Positions 16,993 through 25,273 of a DNA stretch of 64,000 nt are shown in pieces. The stretch lies in the NCBI GenBank assembly GCA_945861705.1, contig CAMAVM010000014.1, positions 1-64,000 on the forward strand. The letters are read 5' to 3'. The stretch's first letter is position 1, and the number at the start of each line of letters is the position of its first letter. This DNA is from Methylomagnum ishizawai. Its GTDB lineage: Bacteria > Pseudomonadota > Gammaproteobacteria > Methylococcales > Methylomonadaceae. Made by a program: the position numbers and the translations under genes. The notes under the pieces were generated by a model that was given only the letters and a program-made list of their open reading frames with translations, did not search any database and had not been told where the DNA came from.

Positions 16993-17694
16993 ATGAACAC
17001 ATTGACTAAAAAAATCGTTTTAGCGGCTTTAGTGATGTCGCTGTCTGCTTGTGCTAATTATCCAAATAATTACAACAACTATCCAGATAATGATTCTTAT
17101 AGTTCTGGTGCTAATTACCCTGGCTCTTATTCTCCCGGCTATGGCAATTATCAGAACAATAATTACCCTCAGTATCCAGCCCAATCAGGATATGGTGGCT
17201 ATGGCAGACCATATAGCCGCTTTCCTGCCAATAATGGTTACTATCGAAACAATAATAATTACAACCGTCCTCAGCCCCGAAATTATCCACCGCCTGCTTA
17301 TAGGCATCACGATAACCACCCTCATAACGGGGGCGGCTGGCAAAACGGCAACAATCAGCCGCAGCATAGGGCTCGACCTATGCCCGACCATCATCAGACT
17401 TGGCAAAACCCACAGCCACGTAGAGTAGATCGTCCTAACAAAGGCGAATGGAAAGGTAAAAATAATCAACAATATAGGCAACAGCCTATAACTAACAATC
17501 ATGGGAATGACTTCAATCAACAACCAAACAGAGGTGGTCGGCAAGGTCAAAATAACCGACCACAACAGCCTGCCCAAACTCGCCAAAATAATGGAGGAAA
17601 TTCAAATTTCGGCGTTATGAATGAACGTATGGGGCAACAACCCGTGCAACCTAGACAAAAGGGCAAGCAAAATAGAAGGCAAGAGCAACCGTAG
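16993..17694 (+). CDS. Asn/Gln/Pro/Tyr-rich low-complexity lipoprotein
   Basis: 233 residues. A lipoprotein signal (MNTLTKKIVLAALVMSLSAC, lipobox LSAC) precedes an almost entirely disordered chain dominated by Asn, Gln, Tyr, Pro, Gly and Arg (NYPNNYNNYPDN near the start, QPAQTRQNNGG near the end). The C-terminal half is strongly basic. No folded domain is apparent. Such chains may bind cell-wall or nucleic acid polymers or act as surface spacers; I do not recognise a family. Ribosome binding site GGGAG precedes the ATG. Confidence 0.75.
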   Translation: MNTLTKKIVLAALVMSLSACANYPNNYNNYPDNDSYSSGANYPGSYSPGYGNYQNNNYPQYPAQSGYGGYGRPYSRFPANNGYYRNNNNYNRPQPRNYPPPAYRHHDNHPHNGGGWQNGNNQPQHRARPMPDHHQTWQNPQPRRVDRPNKGEWKGKNNQQYRQQPITNNHGNDFNQQPNRGGRQGQNNRPQQPAQTRQNNGGNSNFGVMNERMGQQPVQPRQKGKQNRRQEQP

Positions 17695-17726
17695 ACAAAG
17701 GGATTGCTCAAAAACTAGCTAAAACT

Positions 17727-17759
17727 TTCCCCGTTTAATTTTGATGCAAACGGGGGAAA
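17727..17759 (+). terminator. Possible terminator after the Asn-rich lipoprotein
   Basis: The hairpin TTTCCCCGTTT / AAACGGGGGAAA with an 11-base loop follows the stop codon by about 30 bp. The following run is A-rich rather than T-rich, so it is a weak intrinsic terminator at best. I see nothing else in 17695-18045 beyond AT-rich DNA upstream of the next gene. Confidence 0.4.
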
Positions 17760-18045
17760 ACCTACCCAAAAACGGTTTTACACGACCTAAATACCTTCGA
17801 TTTAAAGTAGTTAAACCATCAAAAAAGCTAATTCTCAGTGCATAATCCAATGCACTTTACCCATTTTAAATCCAGATAAGCTAACTTATTGTTCTGTAAT
17901 AGCTTTGCATAACATCGACAAGGTGTTTGCATTTGATCGGTGTATCGCCTAAACTTCGAGTCTGGTTTTTAAACGTAAATTCTAACTAGATTTGCACAAC
18001 TACCTGATTTATAAGATCGCTTAATAATAAATATAACAACACGCG

Positions 18046-19308
18046 ATGGAAAATCGACTCATCACACAGCTAAAAAGTGGCGGTATTGGCCGATTGATCA
18101 ATATTATCCAAACTCTATTTGTCAGTTTGCTGCGAATATGGTCTATCCCCATTGTGCTGCTGCTCAGTCTGGCATCAGGATTTACCACATTTTATGGTAT
18201 GTCCTACTTTATTACGCCCTGGATAGCGCTGATTATTACCGTTGCAATTCAATCCATTATCGTTATTTGTTCATTTGAACTTGCGGGCATTCACCTCAAA
18301 GCCAACCGACTGCGTTATTGCAGCGTGCTGGCTTCGTTAATCATTGCTTTTGTCGCTTCGATGGCGTTTTCTTACTTCAAATTCTACGAAATATCAGAAC
18401 ACGGCAGTATCCGCATCGAACGGATCAATGAAGTGGGGAATCAGGTCGATGATTATTTAAAACAACAGGTTGTAGTAAAAAGCAGTGTTTTAGCGCAACA
18501 AAAACAAGAGCTGGAAAAGCTGTCTAAGGAAATGTCTCAAGCGTATTTTGGCACTCATCCTGAAATTCCGCCCCAATACCGCGATCAAGTGGGTGAAGGG
18601 CCGGTTTGGAAGCATATTAACTCGATTTATCAAGACAAAAAGGCGCAATTAGCGCAACTTGAGCAACAGTTCGCCCTCGTTGACCAGTCCACCGCCACAC
18701 TCCAGATTAGCCTGAATAAGCTGGACAGTGACCTAAATCACAGTGAGCAAGCCTATCAAGAAGTTTCTCAAGGTTTGCATAAAGTACAACTGGAATTTAA
18801 CCAGTTAGCCGCCAAATTCCGCAGCAATTTGCCTTCTGCGCCCATCCTGATGACCTATTCCCAGTTTACCGAAACGGTCAAACCTTCGGTTAACAATCTG
18901 CCAAAATTTACCTTATTTCCCTTGATTATCGCAGGAATGGTAGACTTTTTTACCGTATTGCTTTCTTATCGACTTGAGTTCTCAGCACCAGGGCCATTGA
19001 CTGAACGAGAGGAAGAACTGGTCTTTGAATGCCTAAAGCAATTTAGCGAATTTCGCATTAACGAAAATGATGCCGTAGAAATCATCATCGAAAAAACCGA
19101 CATCGAACGCGCCCGGCATTATGTCGATTGGCCGCGAATGTTTGCCGTCGGTCTGCTGTTAAGCCGTGGTTTTTTGCGTAAGGTAGATGATCGGCGCGTT
19201 GAATTCGCACCTAATCTTTATCCCTTAATCGCCGAAAAAATGGGTGATAAATTGCAAAAAATCAAACGCGCCCAAGCACTTGCAGAACATAATGTACGCA
19301 ATGGTTAA
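18046..19308 (+). CDS. Unrecognised inner-membrane protein with periplasmic or cytosolic coiled coil
   Basis: 420 residues. Three hydrophobic helices lie at about 30-55, 57-80 and 90-110, then a long heptad-like coiled coil (about 140-265, e.g. KSSVLAQQKQELEKLSKEM, LAQLEQQFALVDQS), a further hydrophobic segment (about 290-310, FPLIIAGMVDFFTVLLSYRL) and a C-terminal soluble domain of about 100 residues resembling a small winged-helix-like module (ERARHYVDWPRMFAVGLLLSRGFL). I do not recognise the family. It ends 3 bp before the next coiled-coil gene, so the two are surely one operon and probably one complex. Confidence 0.7.
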   Translation: MENRLITQLKSGGIGRLINIIQTLFVSLLRIWSIPIVLLLSLASGFTTFYGMSYFITPWIALIITVAIQSIIVICSFELAGIHLKANRLRYCSVLASLIIAFVASMAFSYFKFYEISEHGSIRIERINEVGNQVDDYLKQQVVVKSSVLAQQKQELEKLSKEMSQAYFGTHPEIPPQYRDQVGEGPVWKHINSIYQDKKAQLAQLEQQFALVDQSTATLQISLNKLDSDLNHSEQAYQEVSQGLHKVQLEFNQLAAKFRSNLPSAPILMTYSQFTETVKPSVNNLPKFTLFPLIIAGMVDFFTVLLSYRLEFSAPGPLTEREEELVFECLKQFSEFRINENDAVEIIIEKTDIERARHYVDWPRMFAVGLLLSRGFLRKVDDRRVEFAPNLYPLIAEKMGDKLQKIKRAQALAEHNVRNG

Positions 19309-19311
19309 GAC

Positions 19312-20721
19312 ATGAATAAAGCACAGTCAGCACCAGAAAAATCGCTTTTGGAGCAATGGTTAGCGGAAATCAGCGCAGAAAGCGATGCCCTCAGCCAAAC
19401 CTGGGATCCGGGCTTTGACGGTGGACGGCAAATCGTCATTTCGAGCTTCGGCTCCTTCCAAAAAACCTACCAGCGACCACCTGATTTTATCTCGCGCTTT
19501 TACCACAAAACCTACCATCTGCCCGTTGATGAATGGCGATTTAACAGTCAAATCAAGCTGTACGGCGATTTTTGCGTCATTGACGCAATGCTCACCATCC
19601 GGTTTCAAGCAACTATTAAGTATGCCCAAACCAACTTAGAAGCCCTTCCCAATATCAACCAAAATGTCAAATCCCGCTGTGAAGGGCTAGTGAAGGATGC
19701 TGTCGATCAGGAGCTGCATAAACTGGCAAATGGCGATTGGGTGGAACAAGGTTTGGCTACGGTAGAACGTCGTATTGAAATGCACATCAACGAAACATTG
19801 ACACTGCAAAACGTCCAATGTCGTACCTTATGTGAAATGCTCACGACTTTTTCTGAGATAAAAGATCCCAGCAAGCTGGACAGTCGCTTTGCCCATGACG
19901 ACATTTATCTGAAAATATTGCGAAAAAACTTTGAAACCCAAGAGCATCAAAACAAGGAACGCTTGCGGCAAGAACTCATGCTTGAGCAGCAACGTCTGGA
20001 ACGCCAACAACGCTTGATCGATCAGTACAATCAGGAACAATCCCTGCACCGCATTGAACAAGAGCAAGCCGCGTTTAACCTGAAACGCCGTTTGGAAGAG
20101 CAGGAACGGCAATTGAATGAGCAATTCCTCATCGAAGAACGTGTGCATAGAGAGCAGGTTTATCACGAACAAAATCTGAAGCGGATGGCGCAAGAAGCCA
20201 CCGCAAAAGCACAATTAGAAATACAAACCAAACAACTTGAAATCGAACAACAACTACAGCAAGAACGCCTTATCCATCAGCAACAACTCAAGGAACTCCA
20301 GCTTGCCGCCGAAATTGCCGACTTTGAGAAAAATCAGGAAGCTTGGAACGGCATCCACGAACGCTTACGGATTGAAAAAATAGACCAGGAAAAACGCCTT
20401 AAACAACTGGAAAATACCGCAAAACTAGCCTTGCTCGACATCAATCAGAATGAAGAACAAATAGTACACGAACGCCTGCTAATGGAAAAAATGCTGCACG
20501 AAGCACGTTTAAAAGACATGGAGCTGGAAATGCAAATTCAAGAACACGAAAAACGCTTCACCGCCACCCAACAACTCGACAACTACCTCCGCCGCGATAT
20601 TGAGCTATTAGTCCTGGAAAAACACCGTGGCGAATTGCTACAAGAAGTCAAAAAAACCAAACACGACGACCTTCCTGCTATTTCTGCCCCTATGCCCCCA
20701 GAAGATACCGGCAATCTGTAA
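19312..20721 (+). CDS. Unrecognised coiled-coil protein with SPFH-like N-terminal region
   Basis: 469 residues. Residues about 30-200 are globular and recall the SPFH/band-7 pattern (a strand-rich start IVISSFGSFQKTY, then DAMLTIRFQATIKYAQTN, repeated helices, then QCRTLCEMLTTF), but the match is by eye and weak. Residues about 205-440 form a very long charged coiled coil of Glu/Gln/Arg/Lys (LRQELMLEQQRLERQQRL and similar). No membrane segment. SPFH proteins scaffold membrane microdomains together with membrane partners, which would fit the preceding gene. Function unknown. Confidence 0.65.
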   Translation: MNKAQSAPEKSLLEQWLAEISAESDALSQTWDPGFDGGRQIVISSFGSFQKTYQRPPDFISRFYHKTYHLPVDEWRFNSQIKLYGDFCVIDAMLTIRFQATIKYAQTNLEALPNINQNVKSRCEGLVKDAVDQELHKLANGDWVEQGLATVERRIEMHINETLTLQNVQCRTLCEMLTTFSEIKDPSKLDSRFAHDDIYLKILRKNFETQEHQNKERLRQELMLEQQRLERQQRLIDQYNQEQSLHRIEQEQAAFNLKRRLEEQERQLNEQFLIEERVHREQVYHEQNLKRMAQEATAKAQLEIQTKQLEIEQQLQQERLIHQQQLKELQLAAEIADFEKNQEAWNGIHERLRIEKIDQEKRLKQLENTAKLALLDINQNEEQIVHERLLMEKMLHEARLKDMELEMQIQEHEKRFTATQQLDNYLRRDIELLVLEKHRGELLQEVKKTKHDDLPAISAPMPPEDTGNL

Positions 20722-20733
20722 GCTCCATAGCGT

Positions 20734-21315
20734 ATGGCAATTGAGAAAGGCAAATTAGTACGCTGGATTGATGAAAAAGGTTTTGGTTTCATCAATCCAG
20801 AAAATGGAAAAAATGACCTTTTTATCCATTTTTCGGCAATAAAAAGCAATCGCAAACCTATTATTGGAGACATAATTCTTTATGAAACCAGTATTGATCC
20901 AAAGGGTAAGTAGCACGCTATTAACGCGATTATTGAAGGTGTCAGTCAGTCTCTAGCGTTATCCTCCCTCGAAAAACAAGGTAAAAAAGTTCATCCACCC
21001 ACACTTAAAGAAAGACCTCATAAGCATAATAATCCGAGAGTCAATAAGCCTAAAAATAGCCTTAAGTTATTGCCCATTCTAATTTTTTTTGGGTTGGTAA
21101 TCTTTGTTTATAACAAGATTTCAAAAGAAAAGCGTTTCATTGACCAAGTTAAAACGCCTGCATTTGAGATGGGGTCGATTGAACATACCGAGACGTTTAC
21201 ATGCCAAGGTAAAATATGGTGTACTGAAATGAAATCTTATGATGAGGCAAAATTTTATCTTGATAATTGTCCAGGAACTAAAATGGACGGCGATCCTTGC
21301 GAGAGCCAGTTCTAA
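20734..21315 (+). pseudogene. Cold-shock-domain / membrane / excalibur protein interrupted by an amber codon
   Basis: One frame runs from ATG 20734 to the stop at 21313, broken only by TAG at 20911. Residues 1-59 are a cold-shock domain ([31 protein letters not shown]). After the stop the same frame continues with HAINAIIEGVSQSL, which is the usual end of that domain, then a basic linker, a membrane helix (LLPILIFFGLVIFVY) and a C-terminal excalibur-like Cys-rich domain (FTCQGKIWCTEMKSYDEAKF, NCPGTKMDGDPCE) whose calcium loop is shorter than the usual DxDGDGxxCE. The intact architecture is known in gammaproteobacteria. It follows the coiled-coil gene by 12 bp. A downstream TTG at 21070 could restart the membrane half. 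Confidence 0.8.
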
Positions 21316-21338
21316 TAAGTCCGGTTGGATGGTGATAA

Positions 21339-21375
21339 GAACCGCATCGTTCGTGTTTCTCGATTGATGCGGTTC
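21339..21375 (+). terminator. Hairpin after the cold-shock/excalibur gene
   Basis: GAACCGCATC pairs perfectly with GATGCGGTTC across a 17-base loop, 24 bp after the stop codon. There is no T-run, so it may be an mRNA-stabilising or factor-dependent end rather than a classic terminator. Confidence 0.4.
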
Positions 21376-21401
21376 ACTGTGTTCACCGCCTACTTGATTG
21401 G

Positions 21402-21426
21402 TATGAAACTTTATTACTTGCCTACA
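21402..21426 (-). repeat. Relic right end of a second Tn7-like element
   Basis: Read on the minus strand from 21426 this is TGTAGGCAAGTAATAAAGTT then TCATAC, nearly the same as the right end beside glmS (TGTCAGCAAGTAATAAAGTT then TCATAC). It faces left, away from the element described here, and is separated from that element's left end by only AAAAG (21427-21431), the length of a Tn7 target duplication. Confidence 0.7.
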
Positions 21427-21431
21427 AAAAG

Positions 21432-21580
21432 TGTCAGTGAGTAATAAAGTTGCATACTGAGATGACTCGAAACCCTCATTCTACCGTTATTATAATCAAG
21501 ATTATAATAATAAAGTATCATACTGAAATGGGGGGTTGCCTGTAGAGGCTTCAGTATTCAAGTAATATAGTATCATACTA
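21432..21580 (+). repeat. Left end of the Tn7-like element with three transposase-site repeats
   Basis: Begins TGTCAGTG. Three ~20-bp copies of the site follow in the same orientation: 21440-21459 AGTAATAAAGTTGCATACTG, 21506-21525 AATAATAAAGTATCATACTG and 21561-21580 AGTAATATAGTATCATACTA. A fourth, more diverged copy is at 22367-22386. Multiple spaced TnsB sites are typical of a Tn7 left end. Confidence 0.8.
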
Positions 21581-21642
21581 AATTATATAGCTAGCGCATA
21601 AGTCTATAATTTACAGACACTTATATGATACTTAAGCCGCCG

Positions 21643-22293
21643 TTAAATCTCTGCTTCTGTTAATCGTCGCAATAGCTCTTGATGAACTTGTACACCCCAC
21701 TGCTCACCATTAATGGATTGTAGGCTATAAACCATGCCGTTCAAGAGTGGCAACCCGCCCTGGAAACGCCTGAACGCAATCATGCCTTGTCTTTCGTGGG
21801 CTTCAAATCCCATTAAACGCCACACCAATAACCCAAACCAAATGCCGTGGCCAAAAACAACGGTATTGTCCGGTAACTCTGCCATTTCGTCGATAAAACC
21901 ATCCACTCGTTCGCGGAACTCTTTAAAAGAGTCCGCATGCTCTCCCATCCGCTTGTTGACATCGCCTTCCATCCAATAAGCCTGTGCAATTGGGCGACGT
22001 TGTTCGCCAGTCATACCGTCAATCAGTTCGTGGGAAATGGCATGGACTTCGTTTAGTAGCGGGTTTACCTGATAACTGACGCGGTGCTTGTCGCAAAATG
22101 TCTGTGCAGTTTGTTGGGTGCGGATTAAATCAGAAACCAACACCTGGGATGTTGTAATATCTAGCGTTTCGGCCACGATCTGTGCCTGGTTCCTGCCTTT
22201 TTCCGACAAGGGGATTGAACCGTGTTCCATCGTCACGCCGCCAGCATTGGAGACACTTTCACCGTGGCGAATAAAGTAGAGGGTTTTGCTCAT
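21643..22293 (-). CDS. Histidine phosphatase (phosphoglycerate-mutase-like) family protein
   Basis: 216 residues. The catalytic RHG motif is at the N-terminus (TLYFIRHGESVSNAGG), followed by GSIPLSEKGRNQAQIVAETL, the phosphate-pocket Arg in VSDLIRTQQTAQTF, and the second His in TVVFGHGIWFGLLVW. The family removes phosphate from sugars, nucleotides or proteins; the substrate cannot be inferred. It lies just inside the left end of the Tn7-like element and is therefore probably cargo. Its ATG at 22293 is followed by MSKTLYF, the usual family start. Confidence 0.88.
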   Translation of the reverse strand: MSKTLYFIRHGESVSNAGGVTMEHGSIPLSEKGRNQAQIVAETLDITTSQVLVSDLIRTQQTAQTFCDKHRVSYQVNPLLNEVHAISHELIDGMTGEQRRPIAQAYWMEGDVNKRMGEHADSFKEFRERVDGFIDEMAELPDNTVVFGHGIWFGLLVWRLMGFEAHERQGMIAFRRFQGGLPLLNGMVYSLQSINGEQWGVQVHQELLRRLTEAEI

Positions 22294-22533
22294 GCGTCAA
22301 TATGTTTGGGTTAAATTAATTCAAATTAGCTTTTCATTTCAACACACTGAATAGTGTCGATGAGCATATATTAAAGTTTCATACTAAATTGTAAAAAAAT
22401 ATGGAACTCAAAAGCAGTCATTCTAAATTTTGGGCTTTTCGTTACTTTCGACCCAAAACAGTCGCCGAAGGATTTTTTTATCTTTGCTCAAAGCAGACCG
22501 TCAAGTAAGTGTTTCTAAAAAAATGGGGGATTG

Positions 22534-22833
22534 CTATGCGTGATTCAAGTTTAGATTTTTCACAACTGACTTAGGATCAGCCTGCACCAGTTTTAACAAA
22601 ACCTTAGCTGGACCAGTAGGATGGCGATGGCCTTGCTCCCAATTCTGAAGGGTTCTAATATTGACGCCTATCAGTGTGGCAAACTTTGATTGAGAGAAAC
22701 CGATCCCTTCGCGGATTGCCTTAATATCAGGCGCTGGAAAATCGTATGTACGGGAGGCTGCTATTTCACCTCGCCTGATTTTTCCAGCCTCTTGAATGCT
22801 GGTTATTAATTCATTGAAATGCTCATTTTTCAT
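22534..22833 (-). CDS. NadS-type antitoxin, XRE helix-turn-helix protein
   Basis: 99 residues from the ATG at 22833 (MKNEHFNELITSIQEAGKI). A C-terminal XRE helix-turn-helix is clear: IKAIREGIGFSQSKFATLIG, then VNIRTLQNWEQGHRHPTGPA. This is the NadS/HigA-like antitoxin arrangement with the antitoxin gene second. Its start lies inside the last codons of the toxin gene (11-bp overlap), so the two are translated together. It should bind the palindrome at 23158-23178 and repress the operon. An upstream frame to 22854 lies wholly within the toxin gene and is not used. Confidence 0.9.
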   Translation of the reverse strand: MKNEHFNELITSIQEAGKIRRGEIAASRTYDFPAPDIKAIREGIGFSQSKFATLIGVNIRTLQNWEQGHRHPTGPAKVLLKLVQADPKSVVKNLNLNHA

Positions 22834-23149
22834 CTTCAAACTCCGCGAAAACAACTGTTCTTAGAACTGACAACTGGTCTTTCGTTAAATCATCACGCTC
22901 ATTTTTTGCGTAAGCGTAAAGCATGAATATTTGGTCATGCTGGGTTGCCCAATAATAAATTACCCGTGCCCCGCCTCGCTTTCCGCGTCCGCTGGTACCC
23001 CATCGTATTTTGCGTATGCCGCTGCTGCCTTGAATAATATCCCCAGAATCTGGTCTTTCAACCAAAATGTTTTGAAGGCTCCGATATTCTTCGTCATTCA
23101 ATAGGGCAATAATTTTCTTTGTAAATATTGATGTTTCAAAGATGACCAT
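22823..23149 (-). CDS. RelE/ParE-family toxin (HigB-like)
   Basis: 108 residues: MVIFETSIFTKKIIALLNDE at the N-terminus, then SGIRKIRWGTSGRGKRGGARVIYYW, the hallmark basic core, and IFMLYAYAKNERDDLTKDQL at the C-terminus, the expected RelE-superfamily layout. Members cleave mRNA at the ribosome. I take the ATG at 23149 instead of a TTG at 23155. A TATAAT lies only seven bases upstream of this ATG and there is no ribosome binding site, so the transcript is likely leaderless or nearly so. Cargo of the Tn7-like element, with its antitoxin directly downstream. Confidence 0.9.
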   Translation of the reverse strand: MVIFETSIFTKKIIALLNDEEYRSLQNILVERPDSGDIIQGSSGIRKIRWGTSGRGKRGGARVIYYWATQHDQIFMLYAYAKNERDDLTKDQLSVLRTVVFAEFEDEK

Positions 23150-23157
23150 GCTCAATA

Positions 23158-23178
23158 TTATACGTCAATGACGTATAA
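23158..23178 (-). promoter_or_regulatory. Palindromic operator over the toxin-antitoxin promoter
   Basis: A perfect 21-bp palindrome, TTATACGTCA-N-TGACGTATAA, lies 9 bases upstream of the toxin ATG and includes most of the promoter's -10 (TATAAT on the minus strand). It is the obvious binding site for the XRE antitoxin, giving autorepression. Confidence 0.75.
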
Positions 23179-23338
23179 TTACAATTAAAATAAGCCAGAC
23201 ACTGCAAAAAAGCTGAATTTACGGTAGTTGATCAACTCATCTCGACCCATTTAAGACAGTCACCCAGACTCAGCTTTTCTGTTTAATTCCGCTTAGCTGA
23301 CATTCGTCAGGTAACAAAGAACCTTTCAAAATGAATCA

Positions 23339-23701
23339 TTAGTTGACTGAATATATTTGATAACTGCCATATGCCAAAACTATCAAGCAAATAATAACCG
23401 CAGCGACGACAGGATTATCATTGCCAAGATCATCAACCCCGGCACGTTTTGCAACCACCAAATCATCAGGATGATAGAGACCTTTTCTACAAAAAAGAAT
23501 AGTTGCAAAAAACATTCCTGAAACGGCAAGAAAAATGTGTAAGGAATATGTAAATGCTTTTAATGCGAAGGTATTATCTACGCTTGTCGAACTGACCCCT
23601 AACACTGCTGCACATGCCATCATGGCTAATGCAAAAACATTGATGGGCATTTTGGTTTTAGTTACTGATGACCACAAGCTACTCGAAGATTCTGCGCTCA
23701 T
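23339..23701 (-). CDS. Hypothetical three-helix membrane protein
   Basis: 120 residues with three hydrophobic helices: about 20-40 (INVFALAMMACAAVLGV), 46-70 (ALKAFTYSLHIFLAVSGMFF) and 97-118 (PVVAAVIICLIVLAYGSYQI), and a short polar loop with YHPDDLVVAKRAG between the last two. No recognised domain. It lies between the toxin-antitoxin operon and the ISL3 relic inside the Tn7-like element, so it is probably cargo. No obvious partner. Confidence 0.6.
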   Translation of the reverse strand: MSAESSSSLWSSVTKTKMPINVFALAMMACAAVLGVSSTSVDNTFALKAFTYSLHIFLAVSGMFFATILFCRKGLYHPDDLVVAKRAGVDDLGNDNPVVAAVIICLIVLAYGSYQIYSVN

Positions 23702-23807
23702 TTTATTTTTGGCAATCGGGTGACCGCAATTTACACAATGCGCTGGACAGGACTTTCACCAGTGTTGCCGATACCCCAAGGACATTTATGACCTTTAGGT
23801 TATAAAT

Positions 23808-24300
23808 GAGATCGGGGTAACGGAAGGCACGGCCAGGAAGATTGTTGGCAGTTACATTGAAAAGCTGGAGAAGAAATGTCTGTTTGAATCGCCTGAGATA
23901 CTGTGGATTGATAAAGTCCATCTCAACCGGTTGTGCGGCTGGTGTTCACCAACATTAGCGAAAACACGATTGCAGACTTGATTAGCAGCCGCAAAAAGCA
24001 AACGGTCATCAATTACCTATACCGATTCAAAGCGTTGAAGAAAATACCCAAAGGGTACAAGCCAAGTAGGTCACTATGATCATGTGGCGGTCTTACCGAA
24101 ATGCCATTACTGCTGTGTTACCCCATGCTGTGATTGTCAGTTGTGCCCAGTGGGTATCGATAAGTTTCATGTTGTAAAAATGGCAAATGAAGCGGTTGAG
24201 AAAGAGCGTAAAGACCTTCGGGGTCAAATGACCGCTGGGGATGTCAAACTGCTGACGGGCAAATTTATCGGATTTTGGTTCGGATTTTCCGCTTGTTAAC
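23808..24300 (+). pseudogene. ISL3-family transposase relic
   Basis: Several frames together recall an ISL3 transposase: EIGVTEGTARKIVGSYIEKL and ILWIDKVHL, then after a frame change VFTNISENTIADLISSRKKQ and VINYLYRFKALKKIPKGY, then MWRSYRNAITAVLPHAV, then KFHVVKMANEAVEKERKDLR. These correspond in order to the helix-turn-helix end, first catalytic Asp strand (WID), and the core containing the second catalytic segment of the family. At least three frameshifts or stops break it and both ends are missing, so it is inactive. No inverted repeats were found. Confidence 0.75.
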
Positions 24301-24447
24301 AAAAAATAGGTCATTTCACACACCAACTGTGTCATATCACACACTTTTCAAAAAATAAAAATATAAGATAATGATTTAACTGAACAATTAAAATGGCATG
24401 AAATTTGCTTTTTATACTGAATTAGTAGCAAATTTGTATGCCTTGCC

Positions 24448-24975
24448 ATGAACGCCGATATTTCCGTTTTATATGCCGACTGCCAACATGATTTGTTGGG
24501 CTTTCTCACCCGTAAACTCCATTGTCCCGACACCGCCGAAGACATTGCCCATGAATCGTTCGCCATCTTGGTTCGGGCTACTAGGGAGAGCGTGATCGAC
24601 CATCCCCGCCGCTTTTTGTTCAGGACAGCGGCGAACCTGGCGGTGGATTACGTCCGGCATCAAAAGGTGATCGAACGCCATCTGGAGCGGCATAACCCTA
24701 ATGCTGATGCCCCCCTGACTGCATCACCGGAACAGGGCGTGTCAAAAGCCGAATGGTTAAAATTGTTGCAGGAAACTTTATTGGAATTGTCGCCCAGGAC
24801 GCGAGATGTGTTCATACTAAATCGGCTGCACGGATTGAGTTACCTGGAAGTCGGCACTCATTTGGGGATCTCGGAAAGCACGGTGGAAAAGCATATTAGC
24901 AGGGGAATTCAGCATTGCCGCAACCAGCTTGGTAAGCACTTCTTGCCGCCAAGCAAAAATAAATATGGTTCTTGA
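24448..24975 (+). CDS. ECF-type sigma-70 factor (FecI-like), without partner genes
   Basis: 175 residues with region 2 (LLGFLTRKLHCPDTAEDIAH, then RRFLFRTAANLAVDYVRHQK) and region 4 (LLELSPRTRDVFILNRLHGL, SYLEVGTHLGISESTVEKHI). The pattern is that of FecI-like iron-starvation sigma factors, which normally sit beside a FecR anti-sigma factor and a TonB-dependent receptor. Neither neighbour is present: on one side is a transposase relic, on the other truncated tnsB. It may be an orphan left by rearrangement in the Tn7-like element. The ATG at 24448 begins right before the conserved N-terminus. Confidence 0.88.
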   Translation: MNADISVLYADCQHDLLGFLTRKLHCPDTAEDIAHESFAILVRATRESVIDHPRRFLFRTAANLAVDYVRHQKVIERHLERHNPNADAPLTASPEQGVSKAEWLKLLQETLLELSPRTRDVFILNRLHGLSYLEVGTHLGISESTVEKHISRGIQHCRNQLGKHFLPPSKNKYGS

Positions 24976-25216
24976 GCATGTAGTGTCATGTCCCTTTTGC
25001 CACCGGAAGAAGGTTAGGATGAGAGAATAAATATACCTTTTCCTTTTTTGGTCTTCCCTTTTATGCCTTGCGGGTACATCCTAACCCTCTCCCTTTGGAG
25101 AGGGCATAAAGAGCTACATGCTGATTAGTTGAATAAATTGAGGAAATAGTCCGCAGTAAACGTCTTTACTATAACAAGCAGATTTATTGATTCAGACTTA
25201 TGAAATTTTAAATTCA

Positions 25217-25269
25217 GTTCGCCTTGAGCTTGTCGAAAGGCAATTTGCTTCGACAAGCTCAGCCCGAAC
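25217..25269. repeat. Inverted repeat of the AGCTTGTCGAA type at the tnsB break
   Basis: TGAGCTTGTCGAA and its complement TTCGACAAGCTCA are separated by 11 bases, flanked by GTTCGCC and GCCCGAAC. Palindromes of this form are common dispersed repeats in proteobacteria. It ends five bases before the stop codon of truncated tnsB, so it may mark the rearrangement that removed the tnsB 3' end and tnsC. The region 24976-25216 holds another short palindrome (CCCTCTCC...GGAGAGGG at about 25084-25107) and no gene. Confidence 0.7.
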
Positions 25270-25273
25270 GGTT

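Noticed and set aside
17051-17586. Frames of 125 and 133 codons on both strands within the Asn-rich lipoprotein gene
   Set aside because: Low-complexity coding DNA leaves other frames open; the signal peptide and lipobox support only the main frame.
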